Assembly (NCBI RefSeq): GCF_000295955.2
Contig: NZ_ALXE01000001.1
Location: forward strand, 1-64,000
Direction of reading: 5' to 3'
DNA: 64,000 nt
From: Pantoea sp. A4
Lineage (GTDB): Bacteria; Pseudomonadota; Gammaproteobacteria; Enterobacterales; Enterobacteriaceae
The position numbers and the translations under genes are program-made. The notes under the pieces are model-generated. The model was not told where the DNA came from. It was given only the letters and a program-made list of their open reading frames with translations, and searched no databases. This document shows, one piece after another, positions 9,068 through 17,741 of the stretch (position 1 is the stretch's first letter; the number at the start of each line of letters is the position of its first letter).

Positions 9068-9813
9068 TCGATCGCGCTACGTCCCTGATCGAACTGGACA
9101 ATATTCACAAATCCTTCGGTAAAACCGAGGTATTAAAAGGCATTTCTTTACGGGTTAATCAAGGTGAGGCGGTATGCATCATCGGGCCTTCCGGTTCAGG
9201 AAAATCGACCATTCTGCGCTGTATTAATGGCTTACTGCCGATTGATGAAGGGTTTATCCGGGTGGGTAATCATCGGGTGCATGAACTCAACAATGAAAAG
9301 GCGATGCGTCAGCTGCGCCATCAGGTGGCCATGGTGTTCCAGCAATACAATCTGTTTCCCCATCGTAGCGTGCTCGACAATGTGATGATGGCACCGATGC
9401 AGGTCTTGAAACATGAACGCGAGGCGGTGCGCGAACGGGCGATCAGATTATTGAAAAAAGTGCGGCTGGAGGGGAAGGAGGCACGCTATCCGGGAGAGTT
9501 ATCGGGTGGACAGCAGCAGCGTGTCGCGATAGCGCGTGCGCTGGCGATGCAGCCGGAAATCATTCTGTTTGATGAAGTCACCGCGGCCCTCGATCCGGAA
9601 ACGGTAAAAGAGGTGCTGAATACCATTCGCGAGCTGGTGGACGATGGGCTGACGTGTTTGCTGGTGACGCATGAAATGCGTTTTGCCCGTGAAGTCTCGC
9701 ACCGGGTCTGTTTTACCGATAAGGGCAAAATCGTTGAGATGGCCGCCCCAGAGCAACTTTTTGACTATCCTCAGGACGCGCGTACCCGTGAGTTCCTCGG
9801 CCAGGTTTTGTAA
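9064..9813 (+). CDS. Polar amino-acid ABC transporter ATPase
   Basis: A 249-residue ABC ATPase of the GlnQ/HisP class. Walker A is GPSGSGKS (about residues 40-47), the Q-loop is VFQQYNLFPH, the signature is LSGGQQQR and Walker B is ILFDEVTAALDPE. The common DEPTSALD is DEVTAALD here, a conservative departure. The ATGA overlap with the upstream permease and the matching family show it powers this importer. The next gene, a flavin oxidase, follows after 17 bp. Confidence 0.93.
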   Translation: MIDRATSLIELDNIHKSFGKTEVLKGISLRVNQGEAVCIIGPSGSGKSTILRCINGLLPIDEGFIRVGNHRVHELNNEKAMRQLRHQVAMVFQQYNLFPHRSVLDNVMMAPMQVLKHEREAVRERAIRLLKKVRLEGKEARYPGELSGGQQQRVAIARALAMQPEIILFDEVTAALDPETVKEVLNTIRELVDDGLTCLLVTHEMRFAREVSHRVCFTDKGKIVEMAAPEQLFDYPQDARTREFLGQVL

Positions 9814-9830
9814 CGGAGTAGTGAAATATC

Positions 9831-11147
9831 ATGTCTGACCAGACAATTTTTACCGAAGACTTCAAAACCAGCCCCTATTGGTGGGATGAGGCCCCCCCGG
9901 AAACCTGCCGCGATCCGCTACCCGCAGAAGCCGATGTGGTGATTGTGGGGTCGGGGTTTGCCGGACTCAACGCGGCGATAGAACTGTCCCGACACGGCAA
10001 GAAAGTGGTGGTACTGGAAGCCAATGAGTTAGGCAGCGGCGGCAGCACCCGTACGGGGGGGATGATCAGCAGCGGGCAGAAACTGGTGGTGGGTGGTGCA
10101 ATTAAAGGCATCGCACCGGAGCTGTTTCAACGCATGATTGCGGACTCTATCGCCTCCTTTGCCTTTATTCAGCAGCTGGTGCGTTCAGAACAGTTGGATG
10201 CCGATCTGTTTATTGGTGGACGCTACTTCGGCGCGCATACGCAGAAACAGCTGACGAGCCTGTATCAAATGGGAGATATCCTGCACCGGGTTACCGGCGT
10301 CACGGTGCATAAAATTGATCGCACTAATCAGCAGGCGATTATCGGCTCTGAGTTCTATCACGGCGGTATTCTGGTTGACGAGTATGGTGGTGTGCACCCG
10401 GGGAAATATAACCGTGCCTTGCGTGAGCTGGCGCGTAAGCTCGGGGCGCAGTTGTTTTCCCATGCGCGCGTCACTGGCATCTCTCCACAGGGGAGCGGAA
10501 AAACGGTCATCACCCAGCGCGGCAGCCTGCGTGCCCAGGAAGTGATTTTCCTGACCAATGGTTATACCGATGGCCAGGCATCACCGAATCTGGCGCAGCG
10601 TATTGTACCGGTTAAGAGTTATCAGATTGCCACGGAACCCCTGCCTGCCGGGCTGATGGCAAAACTGATCCCGGCAGGCCGCATGATTACCGATAGCCGC
10701 CGCGATTTGATCTACACGCGCCCCTCACCAGATGGCACTCGTCTCCTGTTTGGTTCACGTCCGGGCATCATGGACTGTGATGATAAAACGGCGGCACGCC
10801 GGATCCGCAAACGGATGATCGCCATCTGGCCGGAGCTGGCCTCCTACCGTATCAGCCATGCGTGGAGCGGTTACGTTGGTATGACATGGGATAAAACGGC
10901 CTATGCCGGAGAGATGGACAACGCCCGCTTTGCCGTGGGGTGTAACGGCAATGGTGTCGCGCTGATGAGCTGGCTAGGGTATCGGGCGGCGCAGAAATTG
11001 CTGGGCACAGAACCGCGCCCGCTGTCGTTCGAACGCAGTACCTTTCGGCCCATTCCACTCTACAACGGTAACCCGTGGTTTCTGCCGTTGGTTACAGGTT
11101 GGTATCGCCTACGCGACGCCATAGATAAAGCGCGAGACAGCCAATAG
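9831..11147 (+). CDS. FAD-dependent oxidoreductase, PuuB-like (DAO) family
   Basis: A 438-residue flavoprotein with FAD-binding motif VVIVGSGFAGLNAAIELSR near residue 36, followed by GSGGSTRTGGM, which aligns with the GASGRNGGQ segment of the gamma-glutamylputrescine oxidase PuuB, and GGVHPGKYNRALRELARKLG in the substrate domain. Such enzymes oxidise primary or secondary amines of amino acids, polyamine adducts or opine-like compounds. It is the last gene of the transporter operon, so it probably acts on the imported compound. The flavin oxidase on the opposite side of the cluster is only distantly related, so two different amine oxidations may be involved. Confidence 0.85.
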   Translation: MSDQTIFTEDFKTSPYWWDEAPPETCRDPLPAEADVVIVGSGFAGLNAAIELSRHGKKVVVLEANELGSGGSTRTGGMISSGQKLVVGGAIKGIAPELFQRMIADSIASFAFIQQLVRSEQLDADLFIGGRYFGAHTQKQLTSLYQMGDILHRVTGVTVHKIDRTNQQAIIGSEFYHGGILVDEYGGVHPGKYNRALRELARKLGAQLFSHARVTGISPQGSGKTVITQRGSLRAQEVIFLTNGYTDGQASPNLAQRIVPVKSYQIATEPLPAGLMAKLIPAGRMITDSRRDLIYTRPSPDGTRLLFGSRPGIMDCDDKTAARRIRKRMIAIWPELASYRISHAWSGYVGMTWDKTAYAGEMDNARFAVGCNGNGVALMSWLGYRAAQKLLGTEPRPLSFERSTFRPIPLYNGNPWFLPLVTGWYRLRDAIDKARDSQ

Positions 11148-11170
11148 CCACGCCAGGCGAGCAATAAAAA

Positions 11171-11192
11171 AGCGGCCTGAGCCGCTTTTTTT
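11171..11192 (+). terminator. Terminator of the ABC-transporter/oxidase operon
   Basis: AGCGGC / GCCGCT stem with a CTGA loop followed by T7, 23 bp after the flavin oxidase stop codon. A run of A to the left could allow minus-strand function too. Confidence 0.85.
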
Positions 11193-11228
11193 ATCCGCCA
11201 GATTTGGCCGTCATAAAAGCAGAAATCA

Positions 11229-11615
11229 CTATGCGGTGTGACCGCTATACAGAGCTATCACGATTTTCGGCAGGATAAACATGGTAATGACATAGCTCAC
11301 AAACCACATCCAGAACCAGAGTAATCCAACGCCGTTATGACGTTGACGTTTGAAAAGGTAGACCGGGAACAGGAAGAACCAGCCCCAGTGCGGCACATAA
11401 GCGTTAACAGAACGCAGGTATTTGCGATCGCTAACAAACAACGCTACCGCGAACCCGCATGAAATGATGGCACTAAAAAGCAGTGTGGTGGACAGCCCGA
11501 TGAGGAAAGAGACCGGGTTGAGCCCAATGCTTAAGAAGATCAGTAAACGAGTGTTAATCACATTACGATTGCCATAAGGCTCAGCGGGTTGCTGGGTTGA
11601 AATTGCGTCTGACAT
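11229..11615 (-). CDS. Small membrane protein of unknown function
   Basis: A 128-residue protein I do not recognise. Four hydrophobic segments can be seen: about residues 23-45, 46-62, 76-90 (WGWFFLFPVYLFKR) and 96-120. The region VNAYVPHWGWFFLFPVYLFKRQRHNG links two of them and is rich in aromatic and basic residues. The N-terminus is polar with no signal peptide, so an inner-membrane location is likely. It is alone, convergent with the preceding operon, and has no clear functional partner. Ribosome-binding site GAGG lies before the ATG. Confidence 0.65.
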   Translation of the reverse strand: MSDAISTQQPAEPYGNRNVINTRLLIFLSIGLNPVSFLIGLSTTLLFSAIISCGFAVALFVSDRKYLRSVNAYVPHWGWFFLFPVYLFKRQRHNGVGLLWFWMWFVSYVITMFILPKIVIALYSGHTA

Positions 11616-12040
11616 ACATGTTCCCTCATGAAGGTAGGTGAGTTGTGTCGAAAAGACGTACAGAGCGACTGGCCCTGGTTTTTTCTTAAACGATTCTTAC
11701 CGCCAGTGGCTTTAAAACAGGAGATGGACGCTAGCCTGTGCACGGTTACAGACAGTTTTAGCGCAGAGTCAATACGGGGTACTGGCTCAGGGAAAGTAGG
11801 TTTGATGACGGAACAATAAGTTCGTCTCAGGCGACTAAAGCTACAGAATGGATCTGGGATGTGAATCGGTAAACATCACTGTTAGCGGTAAAGCCGAAAC
11901 CTGCCACCGGGAAACTCCTGTTATCCATTGGCGGCGATATACTAACAAAATGTTTGTTGGATTGGCCAGGGCTTCAAGCCGGGTAACTGTGCTTGTCCGT
12001 GGCTTCATCTATCAAGAGAAGACGAGGTTTTCTGTAGCAT
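11616..12040. other. Gene-poor interval, nothing convincing
   Basis: About 425 bp between the small membrane protein and the rhodanese gene. Short open frames exist (11628-11819 and 11848-12171) but lack ribosome-binding sites and look non-coding; the second also runs antisense into the rhodanese gene. I see no tRNA, repeat or transposon remnant. Confidence 0.5.
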
Positions 12041-12078
12041 TAAAAAACGCGCAGCCCGATCCTATCCTGGCTGCGCGT
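12041..12078 (-). terminator. Terminator of the sulfur operon
   Basis: A 10-bp stem ACGCGCAGCC / GGCTGCGCGT with a 12-nt loop; on the minus strand it is followed by TTTTTTA. It lies about 15 bp beyond the rhodanese stop codon. Confidence 0.85.
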
Positions 12079-12093
12079 TGGGAATCGCTTAGG

Positions 12094-13713
12094 TCACACC
12101 GTCGCGGTTTCTGCTTCTACCTGCAATACATTGAAGCCGTGTGTGCCATCGCGGTCGAGTTGCGCCACTAAGCCAAATTCCCAGTCGAGATAGGCCTGCA
12201 TCACTTCAGGCGAAATATCGGTTCCCTCATAAGGACGGCGATAGCGATCGATAGCCGGAGATAACAACTGGTTGTCACCACTTTCGGTCGGCAGCGCAGC
12301 TTCACGCCAGGCGATATTCCCACCCTGCAACAGGAACACCGGTTTGCCACTCAGGGCTGCAACCTGTTCTACAGCGTAACCGGCAAGCAAGCTACTGCCG
12401 CAGGTCAGGACGTAACGATCGGCTTCCGGGAGCAGGGCCTGACCTTGCTGCTGCAAGGTTGAACGTAACAGCCAGGCCGCGCCAGGAATGTGACTCTTCA
12501 GGTGATTGGCATGAGTGGTGAAATCCAGTACCTGGGTATTGCCTGCTTGCAGCCATTCGGCCAACTGCTGTGGCGTCACCAGCTGGCTGGCCTGTTGCGC
12601 AGGGACTTGCGGTTTCCAGGGGCCGGTGGCGGTGAAATCAGAACTACTGACAGACGTCAGCACGGCGACTTCCCAGCCGAGCTGTGCCAGCCAGGAAGCG
12701 GCCATATTGGCGCGAACGTCATCATCATCAACCAGTACGATACGCGCTCCGCGCACGCTGGCGTAGTGATCGGTCTCCTGAATCAACTGCCCACCGGGAA
12801 CATGACGACTGCCGGGCAAATGGCCTGCCGCATACTCATCCGCTTCGCGCACATCAAACAGGTAAGTGGTGCGATTGCCCTCTTGCTGCCAGGCATGCAG
12901 CTGCGCCAGCGTAGCCTGCAACACGCCCGCCTGACGTGCCACATGGGCGGCGGCGTTAGCGGCCTGGCGCTGCGCGGTTTCACTGGTAGCAACGTATCGA
13001 CGCGCCTGGCCGTGCTCGAGCTGTTGTCCTGCCAGTGTCCAGCCAATCGTGCCGTTGCGCAGGGCATACACCGGATTGCGTACACCAGCATTTACCAGTG
13101 ACTGCGTACCAATAATGCTGCGGGTGCGTCCGGCGCAGTTAACGATGACGGTGGTCTCCGGTGACGGGGCAATATCCCGCACGCGCAGCACCAACTCACC
13201 GCCCGGAACGCTGAGGCTACCGGGGATATTCATGGTCTGGTATTCGTCAAAACGGCGCGCATCAAGCACCACAACGTCGGATTTGGCCTGCAACAAGGCC
13301 TGAACCTCTTCGGCAGGTAGAGAAGGGGTGTGATTATGATGTTCAACCAGCTCACCAAAGGCTTTGCTCGGTGAGTTCACATCAATAAACAGTTCGCCAC
13401 CGGCAGCTTGCCAGCCTGCTAAATCATCCTGCAACAGTGTGATGTTGCTATAACCCAACGCCGCTACGCGTGAGGCAGCGGCAGCAGCCAGACCCTCGCC
13501 GTTGTCGTACAGCGTAATCGCGGTATCGAGGCGTGGGATCCGGTCCAGCCACTCCAGCTCCAGTTTGGAGAGTGGAATATTAACGGCAAACAGCGGGTGC
13601 CCCTGGGCATAGAGCGCTTCATCACGCACATCGACCAGTGCGATTTCCTGACGTTGTTGCAGTGCATGAATAATGTCTGCGGCGCTACGCGGTGAAAAGT
13701 GTTGTTCAGCCAT
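12094..13713 (-). CDS. Four-domain rhodanese-type sulfurtransferase
   Basis: A 539-residue protein made of four rhodanese modules. The catalytic-loop positions read YDNGEGLAA (domain 1, no Cys), NCAGRTRS (domain 2, Cys), VDDDDVRAN (domain 3, no Cys) and TCGSSLLAG (domain 4, Cys), so two active and two inactive modules alternate. Rhodaneses carry sulfane sulfur as a cysteine persulfide. The frame is open to 13887, but the ATG at 13713 is the sensible start: it overlaps the stop of the cysteine-dioxygenase-like gene by 8 bp, and the extension would lie wholly inside that gene. Last gene of an operon with an LLM monooxygenase and a binding protein, so it probably handles sulfur released from an organosulfur compound; the acceptor is unknown. 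Confidence 0.85.
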   Translation of the reverse strand: MAEQHFSPRSAADIIHALQQRQEIALVDVRDEALYAQGHPLFAVNIPLSKLELEWLDRIPRLDTAITLYDNGEGLAAAAASRVAALGYSNITLLQDDLAGWQAAGGELFIDVNSPSKAFGELVEHHNHTPSLPAEEVQALLQAKSDVVVLDARRFDEYQTMNIPGSLSVPGGELVLRVRDIAPSPETTVIVNCAGRTRSIIGTQSLVNAGVRNPVYALRNGTIGWTLAGQQLEHGQARRYVATSETAQRQAANAAAHVARQAGVLQATLAQLHAWQQEGNRTTYLFDVREADEYAAGHLPGSRHVPGGQLIQETDHYASVRGARIVLVDDDDVRANMAASWLAQLGWEVAVLTSVSSSDFTATGPWKPQVPAQQASQLVTPQQLAEWLQAGNTQVLDFTTHANHLKSHIPGAAWLLRSTLQQQGQALLPEADRYVLTCGSSLLAGYAVEQVAALSGKPVFLLQGGNIAWREAALPTESGDNQLLSPAIDRYRRPYEGTDISPEVMQAYLDWEFGLVAQLDRDGTHGFNVLQVEAETATV

Positions 13714-14296
13714 GTGAAAGATCCCAGATGTTAGGAAGAGTGCGGTTGCTGTAACCGGAGATAAAGGTTTTTTCACTGCCGTCAGGACGATAGACGGCGC
13801 GTTGCACGGCACCAATATTGGCCCCGTAAACGTGAATACTGATGGAAACCCGATCGGAGAAAGCGTTGCTGACGCGATGAATATCACCTACTTGCGGTGA
13901 TACTGCCTCAATCTGACCGGGTTCAAGCCGCACCGGAAGCCCCTGTTCAGCCAGGCCGTGTGACTGCAGCTGGTACGATTGCGAAACTTCTGCACCACGC
14001 AGCATACCGATCAATCCCCAGACGCGATGGTCGTGAATGGGCGTCTGCTGTCCTGGCCCCCAGACGAAGCTCACAACGGAGAAACGCTGTTGGGCATCGG
14101 CGAACAGCAGGTATTGCTGATAATGTTCGGGATGGGGCTGTGCATACGCCTCATCCAGCCAGTCATCATTGAGCAGCAGTGGGCGCAGCAGTTCGCTGCC
14201 TTGCTCCAGTAACAGTGCTTCATCCGGGTGTTGATCGACCAGGTCCGCCAGTTGGGTGACAAAATCGCGCAGACGATGATGCTGTAATTCACTCAT
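13706..14296 (-). CDS. Cysteine dioxygenase-like cupin
   Basis: A 196-residue protein of the type I cysteine dioxygenase family. The non-haem iron ligands are visible as H-x-H in PIHDHRVWGLIG (near residue 90) and the distal histidine in VGDIHRVSN (near residue 140). Family members oxidise the thiol of cysteine or 3-mercaptopropionate to a sulfinate with O2. The longer open frame to 14374 was rejected because the ATG at 14296 overlaps the preceding stop codon by 8 bp, in the same style as the next junction. The operon context suggests the substrate is a thiol produced during organosulfur breakdown; free cysteine is not shown. Confidence 0.85.
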   Translation of the reverse strand: MSELQHHRLRDFVTQLADLVDQHPDEALLLEQGSELLRPLLLNDDWLDEAYAQPHPEHYQQYLLFADAQQRFSVVSFVWGPGQQTPIHDHRVWGLIGMLRGAEVSQSYQLQSHGLAEQGLPVRLEPGQIEAVSPQVGDIHRVSNAFSDRVSISIHVYGANIGAVQRAVYRPDGSEKTFISGYSNRTLPNIWDLSHG

Positions 14297-15272
14297 GATG
14301 TTGCTCCAGCCAGGTTTTGGCCACCGCATTGGCACCCGCCGACAGGGAGAAATCAAACGCCGGGGTGACATCAATTGCCTGCGGCAGTACCTGATAGCGG
14401 TGGAAGAAGTCGGCCGATTTTTGCAGCGACGGGATCAGGCTGCGATCAAAAATAACCGGACGGATCTGTGCGTCCGCGATCCAGCTCTGTGTGATCGCGG
14501 TTGGCATGCTCAGCGTCTTCGCGAGCACTTCCGCAAACTGCTGTGGATGTTGCTGCGCCCAGATTTGTGCTTTGGCCAGGCGGGTGAGCAGATCGGCAAT
14601 CGCCTGACGTTTTTGTGGATCGGCCAGTGCTTCATTGCGTGCTAACGCGTAGGAGTAACCGGACATAATCCCGCGACCACCACCACCCGGCACGCGCACC
14701 GTGCCATCGACGTGGGTTGAGGTGGCAATATAAGGTTCCCACGGTGCCCAGGCGGCAACCGAACCGGCGCTCAGCGCGGCGCGGCCATCCACCGGATTGA
14801 GGAAACGCAGCGTCACATCGCCGGGTTTCAGTCCCGCTTTTTCTAATAAGCCCAGCAGCAGGTAGTGGCCCCAGCCACCGCGATTTACCGCAATCTGTTT
14901 GCCTTTCAAATCTTGCAGTGAATGCACCCCGCTGTCCGGGCGCGTTAACAGCGCAATGCTATCTGGGTTGTTTTGCCAGGCACCCACCGCTTTTACGGGC
15001 GCGCCCGCAGCATAGACAAACAGAAAGGGCAGATCGCCGGTGAAGCCAACGTCCAGCGCGCCGGCATTCAGCGCCTCCTGCACGGGTGCGCCGGAGTCAA
15101 AGGCAGTGAGTTTGAGATCGTAGGGAAGATTATTCAGTTCGCCCGAAGCCTTCAGGGCAGCAAAACGGTCGCCTTTTACGTCGCCGAGGCGCAGCGTAAC
15201 CTGCGATGCCGCCAGCGCTGAATTGAGGCTTAGTGCCAGGGTGAGTCCGGCAAACAGTGCAGCCAGACGCAT
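14289..15272 (-). CDS. SsuA/TauA-like ABC substrate-binding protein
   Basis: A 327-residue periplasmic binding protein of the NitT/TauT/Ssu class, with a signal peptide (MRLAALFAGLTLALSLNSALA). Segments such as GALDVGFTGDLPFLFVYAAGAPVKAV and GKQIAVNRGGWGHYLLL are typical of aliphatic-sulfonate binders. Its first base is shared with the stop of the upstream LLM gene (TGATG), and its end overlaps the dioxygenase gene by 8 bp. No permease or ATPase gene lies next to it, so it must use a transporter encoded elsewhere, possibly Ssu- or Tau-type components. Likely ligand: a sulfonate or other organosulfur compound. Confidence 0.85.
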   Translation of the reverse strand: MRLAALFAGLTLALSLNSALAASQVTLRLGDVKGDRFAALKASGELNNLPYDLKLTAFDSGAPVQEALNAGALDVGFTGDLPFLFVYAAGAPVKAVGAWQNNPDSIALLTRPDSGVHSLQDLKGKQIAVNRGGWGHYLLLGLLEKAGLKPGDVTLRFLNPVDGRAALSAGSVAAWAPWEPYIATSTHVDGTVRVPGGGGRGIMSGYSYALARNEALADPQKRQAIADLLTRLAKAQIWAQQHPQQFAEVLAKTLSMPTAITQSWIADAQIRPVIFDRSLIPSLQKSADFFHRYQVLPQAIDVTPAFDFSLSAGANAVAKTWLEQHHE

Positions 15273-16357
15273 CAGGCACTCCTTTTTTGGTTATCGATGG
15301 CCGCAACTTTCTCGCGCAGCAGGGGGATCAGCTCCCGGCCATACTCCACGGCATCATTCAGCGGATCGAAACCACGAATTAACACGCTGTCGATACCGAG
15401 GCGATAGTAATCCAGCAGGGCTTCAGAAACCTGATCGGCAGTGCCGACCAGCGCAGTAGAGTTGTAGCCGCCGCCCACCAGTTTCGCGATGCCGGTCCAC
15501 AAGGCTTTATCCAGACGTTCACCTTCATTAACGGCATTCATCAGACGCTGTGCGCCGACGCTTTGTGGTTTGAGCGATCCGAAGTTATGGCCGCCTTTTG
15601 GCAGCTGTTGCGCCGCCAGTTCGCGGATATGTTCGGCCCGTTCCCAGGCTTCTTTCTCTGTCGCGGCCACAATCGGGCGGAAAGAGATGTTGAACTTGAT
15701 GTTACGACCCTGCTCTGCCGCTGCGGCACGTACGGTACGAACCGTCTCTGCTGCACCTTTAAGAGGTTCACCCCATAGGGCAAACACATCGGCATGACGA
15801 GCCGCGACATCGATCGCTTCTGCGGAGGAGCCACCGAAGTAGATGGGCAGCTTATTTTGCAGGGGCTTGATAGCCGAGAAGGCCTGTTCCGCCTGGTAGT
15901 AAGTGCCCTGATGGTCGTACGGTTGGGTAGACTCAAGGCTTTGACGCAAGACGGTAAGGAACTCATCCGAGCGCGCGTAGCGTTGCGCTTTATTGAGGTA
16001 GTCGCCATCGCGCCGTTGTTCGCTGTCACTGCCACCACTGATAATGTGGACCGCCAGGCGACCATCGGTCAGGTGATCGAGCGAGGCCAGTTTACGTGCG
16101 GCCAGCGTAGGGGAGACGAAGCCGGGGCGGTGCGCGAGCAGGAATTTCAACGTAGTGGTATTGGCCGCCGCGTGGGCCGTCACCAAAAAGCCATCCGGTT
16201 GATCGGACCAGTAACCCACCAGAATGCGATCAAAACCGGCGGCCTCATGGGCGCGGGAAAATTGCGTGATGTAGTGTTTATCAAACAGCGGGCCGCTGGC
16301 GGGAATGATCTCTGAGGCGAGACGGTGGCCAATCATGCCTAAAATCTGGATGCTCAT
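15272..16357 (-). CDS. LLM-class flavin-dependent monooxygenase, SsuD-like
   Basis: A 361-residue luciferase-like monooxygenase related to alkanesulfonate monooxygenase SsuD and other FMNH2-dependent C-S cleaving enzymes. Visible family segments are FDRILVGYWSDQPDGF near residue 42, LAHRPGFVSPTLAARKLASLD near 74 and GGSSAEAIDVAARHADVFALWGEP near 175. Such enzymes release sulfite or a related product from a sulfonate or sulfone; a flavin reductase is needed but is not in the window. First gene of the operon; an AGGAG lies before the ATG. The exact substrate is unknown. Confidence 0.88.
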   Translation of the reverse strand: MSIQILGMIGHRLASEIIPASGPLFDKHYITQFSRAHEAAGFDRILVGYWSDQPDGFLVTAHAAANTTTLKFLLAHRPGFVSPTLAARKLASLDHLTDGRLAVHIISGGSDSEQRRDGDYLNKAQRYARSDEFLTVLRQSLESTQPYDHQGTYYQAEQAFSAIKPLQNKLPIYFGGSSAEAIDVAARHADVFALWGEPLKGAAETVRTVRAAAAEQGRNIKFNISFRPIVAATEKEAWERAEHIRELAAQQLPKGGHNFGSLKPQSVGAQRLMNAVNEGERLDKALWTGIAKLVGGGYNSTALVGTADQVSEALLDYYRLGIDSVLIRGFDPLNDAVEYGRELIPLLREKVAAIDNQKRSA

Positions 16358-16409
16358 GGAGTTCTCCTGGAATCAGTTTCTGCAAAGAAACTAAGGGGCA
16401 GGAGCCCTC

Positions 16410-16425
16410 TAACGGAAATTCGTTA
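16410..16425. promoter_or_regulatory. Inverted repeat upstream of the sulfur operon
   Basis: TAACG GAAATT CGTTA is a 5-bp inverted repeat with a 6-bp centre, 53 bp before the LLM monooxygenase start. The place and AT-rich character fit a LysR-type activator site such as CysB or Cbl, which control sulfur-starvation genes, but no consensus match is claimed. Confidence 0.35.
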
Positions 16426-16520
16426 TTGTGCAAAGGATATGCGGCAAACAGCGAAACCCTTGATGGTGGGCGCTACGGCGTTGTGTGAGGGATATAACGT
16501 CTGGGAATAGGTTAGAACAG

Positions 16521-16543
16521 GCCTGCCGCAGGGCGCGGCAGGC
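16521..16543 (-). terminator. Hairpin after nupC, possible terminator
   Basis: A 9-bp GC-rich stem GCCTGCCGC / GCGGCAGGC with a 5-nt loop lies just beyond the nupC stop codon on the minus strand. There is no clear U-run, so factor-independent termination is uncertain. Confidence 0.5.
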
Positions 16544-16553
16544 ACAGAGCGGT

Positions 16554-17741
16554 TTATGCGAGGACTAAACCAGCAATAGCCGCCGACAGCACGCTGACCA
16601 GCGTTGAGCCGTACAGCAGTTTCAGACCAAAGCGAGAAACCACGTTGCCTTGTTCTTCGTGCAGGCCTTTCACCGCACCGGCGATGATACCAATAGAAGA
16701 GAAGTTAGCGAATGAAACCAGGAACACCGACAGAATACCTTCTGACTGTGGTGACAGCTGGCTAGCCACTTTTTGCAGGTCCATCATCGCCACAAACTCG
16801 TTGGAAACCAGTTTGGTCGCCATGATACTGCCCACCTGCAATGCTTCGTGTGCTGGCACACCCAACACCCAGGCAAACGGGAAGAACACATAGCCCAGCA
16901 CGCCCTGGAAGCTGATGCCGAAAACGGTGTCAAACAGCGCGTTCAGGCCAGAGATCAGCGCGATAAAGCCAATCAGCATAGCCGCAACAATGATGGCAAC
17001 TTTGAAACCGGCAAGGATGTATTCACCCAGCATCTCAAAGAAGCTCTGATTTTTATGCAGATCTTGCAGCTGCAAATCTTCTTCATTCTCAACGCGATAA
17101 GGGTTGATCAGCGACAGCACAATAAAGGTACTGAACATGTTGAGGATCAGTGCGGCAACCACGTATTTTGGCTGTAGCATGGTCATGTAGGCGCCGACGA
17201 TTGACATCGAAACGGTCGACATCGCCGTTGCTGACAGCGTGTACATCCGGTTTTGCGACATTTTACCGAGGATATCTTTATACGCGATGAAGTTTTCTGA
17301 CTGTCCCAAAATCAGTGAACTGACGGCGTTGAAAGATTCCAGTTTGCCCATGCCATTGATCTTCGACAGCACAGTCCCGATGCCACGGATGACCCAAGGC
17401 AAAATGCGGAAATGCTGCAAAATACCGATCAGCGCGGAAACAAAGATGATAGGGCACAAAACATTGAGGAAGAAGAAGGCTAAGCCTTTCTCGTTCATGC
17501 CACCAAACACGAAGTTGGTCCCCTCAGCGGCGTATTTCAGCAGATGATCAAAGACCCCGGCGAACCCTTTGACGAAGCCAAGGCCGGCTTCTGAGTTCAG
17601 GAAGAACCAGGCCAGCAGAACTTCAATCACCAGCAGTTGTATAATGAAGCGAATGCGAATGCTGCGGCGGTCATGGCTGACCAGCAGTGCCAGCACCCCG
17701 ACCACTACCAATGCCAGTAGAAAGTGAAAAATATGGGACAT
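16554..17741 (-). CDS. nupC: Nucleoside:proton symporter NupC
   Basis: A 395-residue concentrative nucleoside transporter of the inner membrane, importing most nucleosides except guanosine types with H+. It is very close to E. coli NupC: the segments [38 protein letters not shown] and [20 protein letters not shown] form the substrate and ion-binding core of CNT proteins. Length and N-terminus ([22 protein letters not shown]) agree with the family. It is divergent from mntH, exactly as in E. coli. The 369-bp region between them must hold both promoters; I could not place the nupC promoter or its expected CRP and CytR sites with confidence. Confidence 0.97.
   Translation of the reverse strand: MSHIFHFLLALVVVGVLALLVSHDRRSIRIRFIIQLLVIEVLLAWFFLNSEAGLGFVKGFAGVFDHLLKYAAEGTNFVFGGMNEKGLAFFFLNVLCPIIFVSALIGILQHFRILPWVIRGIGTVLSKINGMGKLESFNAVSSLILGQSENFIAYKDILGKMSQNRMYTLSATAMSTVSMSIVGAYMTMLQPKYVVAALILNMFSTFIVLSLINPYRVENEEDLQLQDLHKNQSFFEMLGEYILAGFKVAIIVAAMLIGFIALISGLNALFDTVFGISFQGVLGYVFFPFAWVLGVPAHEALQVGSIMATKLVSNEFVAMMDLQKVASQLSPQSEGILSVFLVSFANFSSIGIIAGAVKGLHEEQGNVVSRFGLKLLYGSTLVSVLSAAIAGLVLA

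Noticed and set aside
11848..12171. 107-residue plus-strand frame
   Set aside because: It crosses the sulfur-operon terminator and runs antisense into the rhodanese gene, with no ribosome-binding site.
13714..13887. N-terminal extension of the rhodanese frame
   Set aside because: It lies wholly inside the cysteine-dioxygenase-like gene. The ATG at 13713 overlaps that gene's stop by 8 bp, the same coupling as the next junction.
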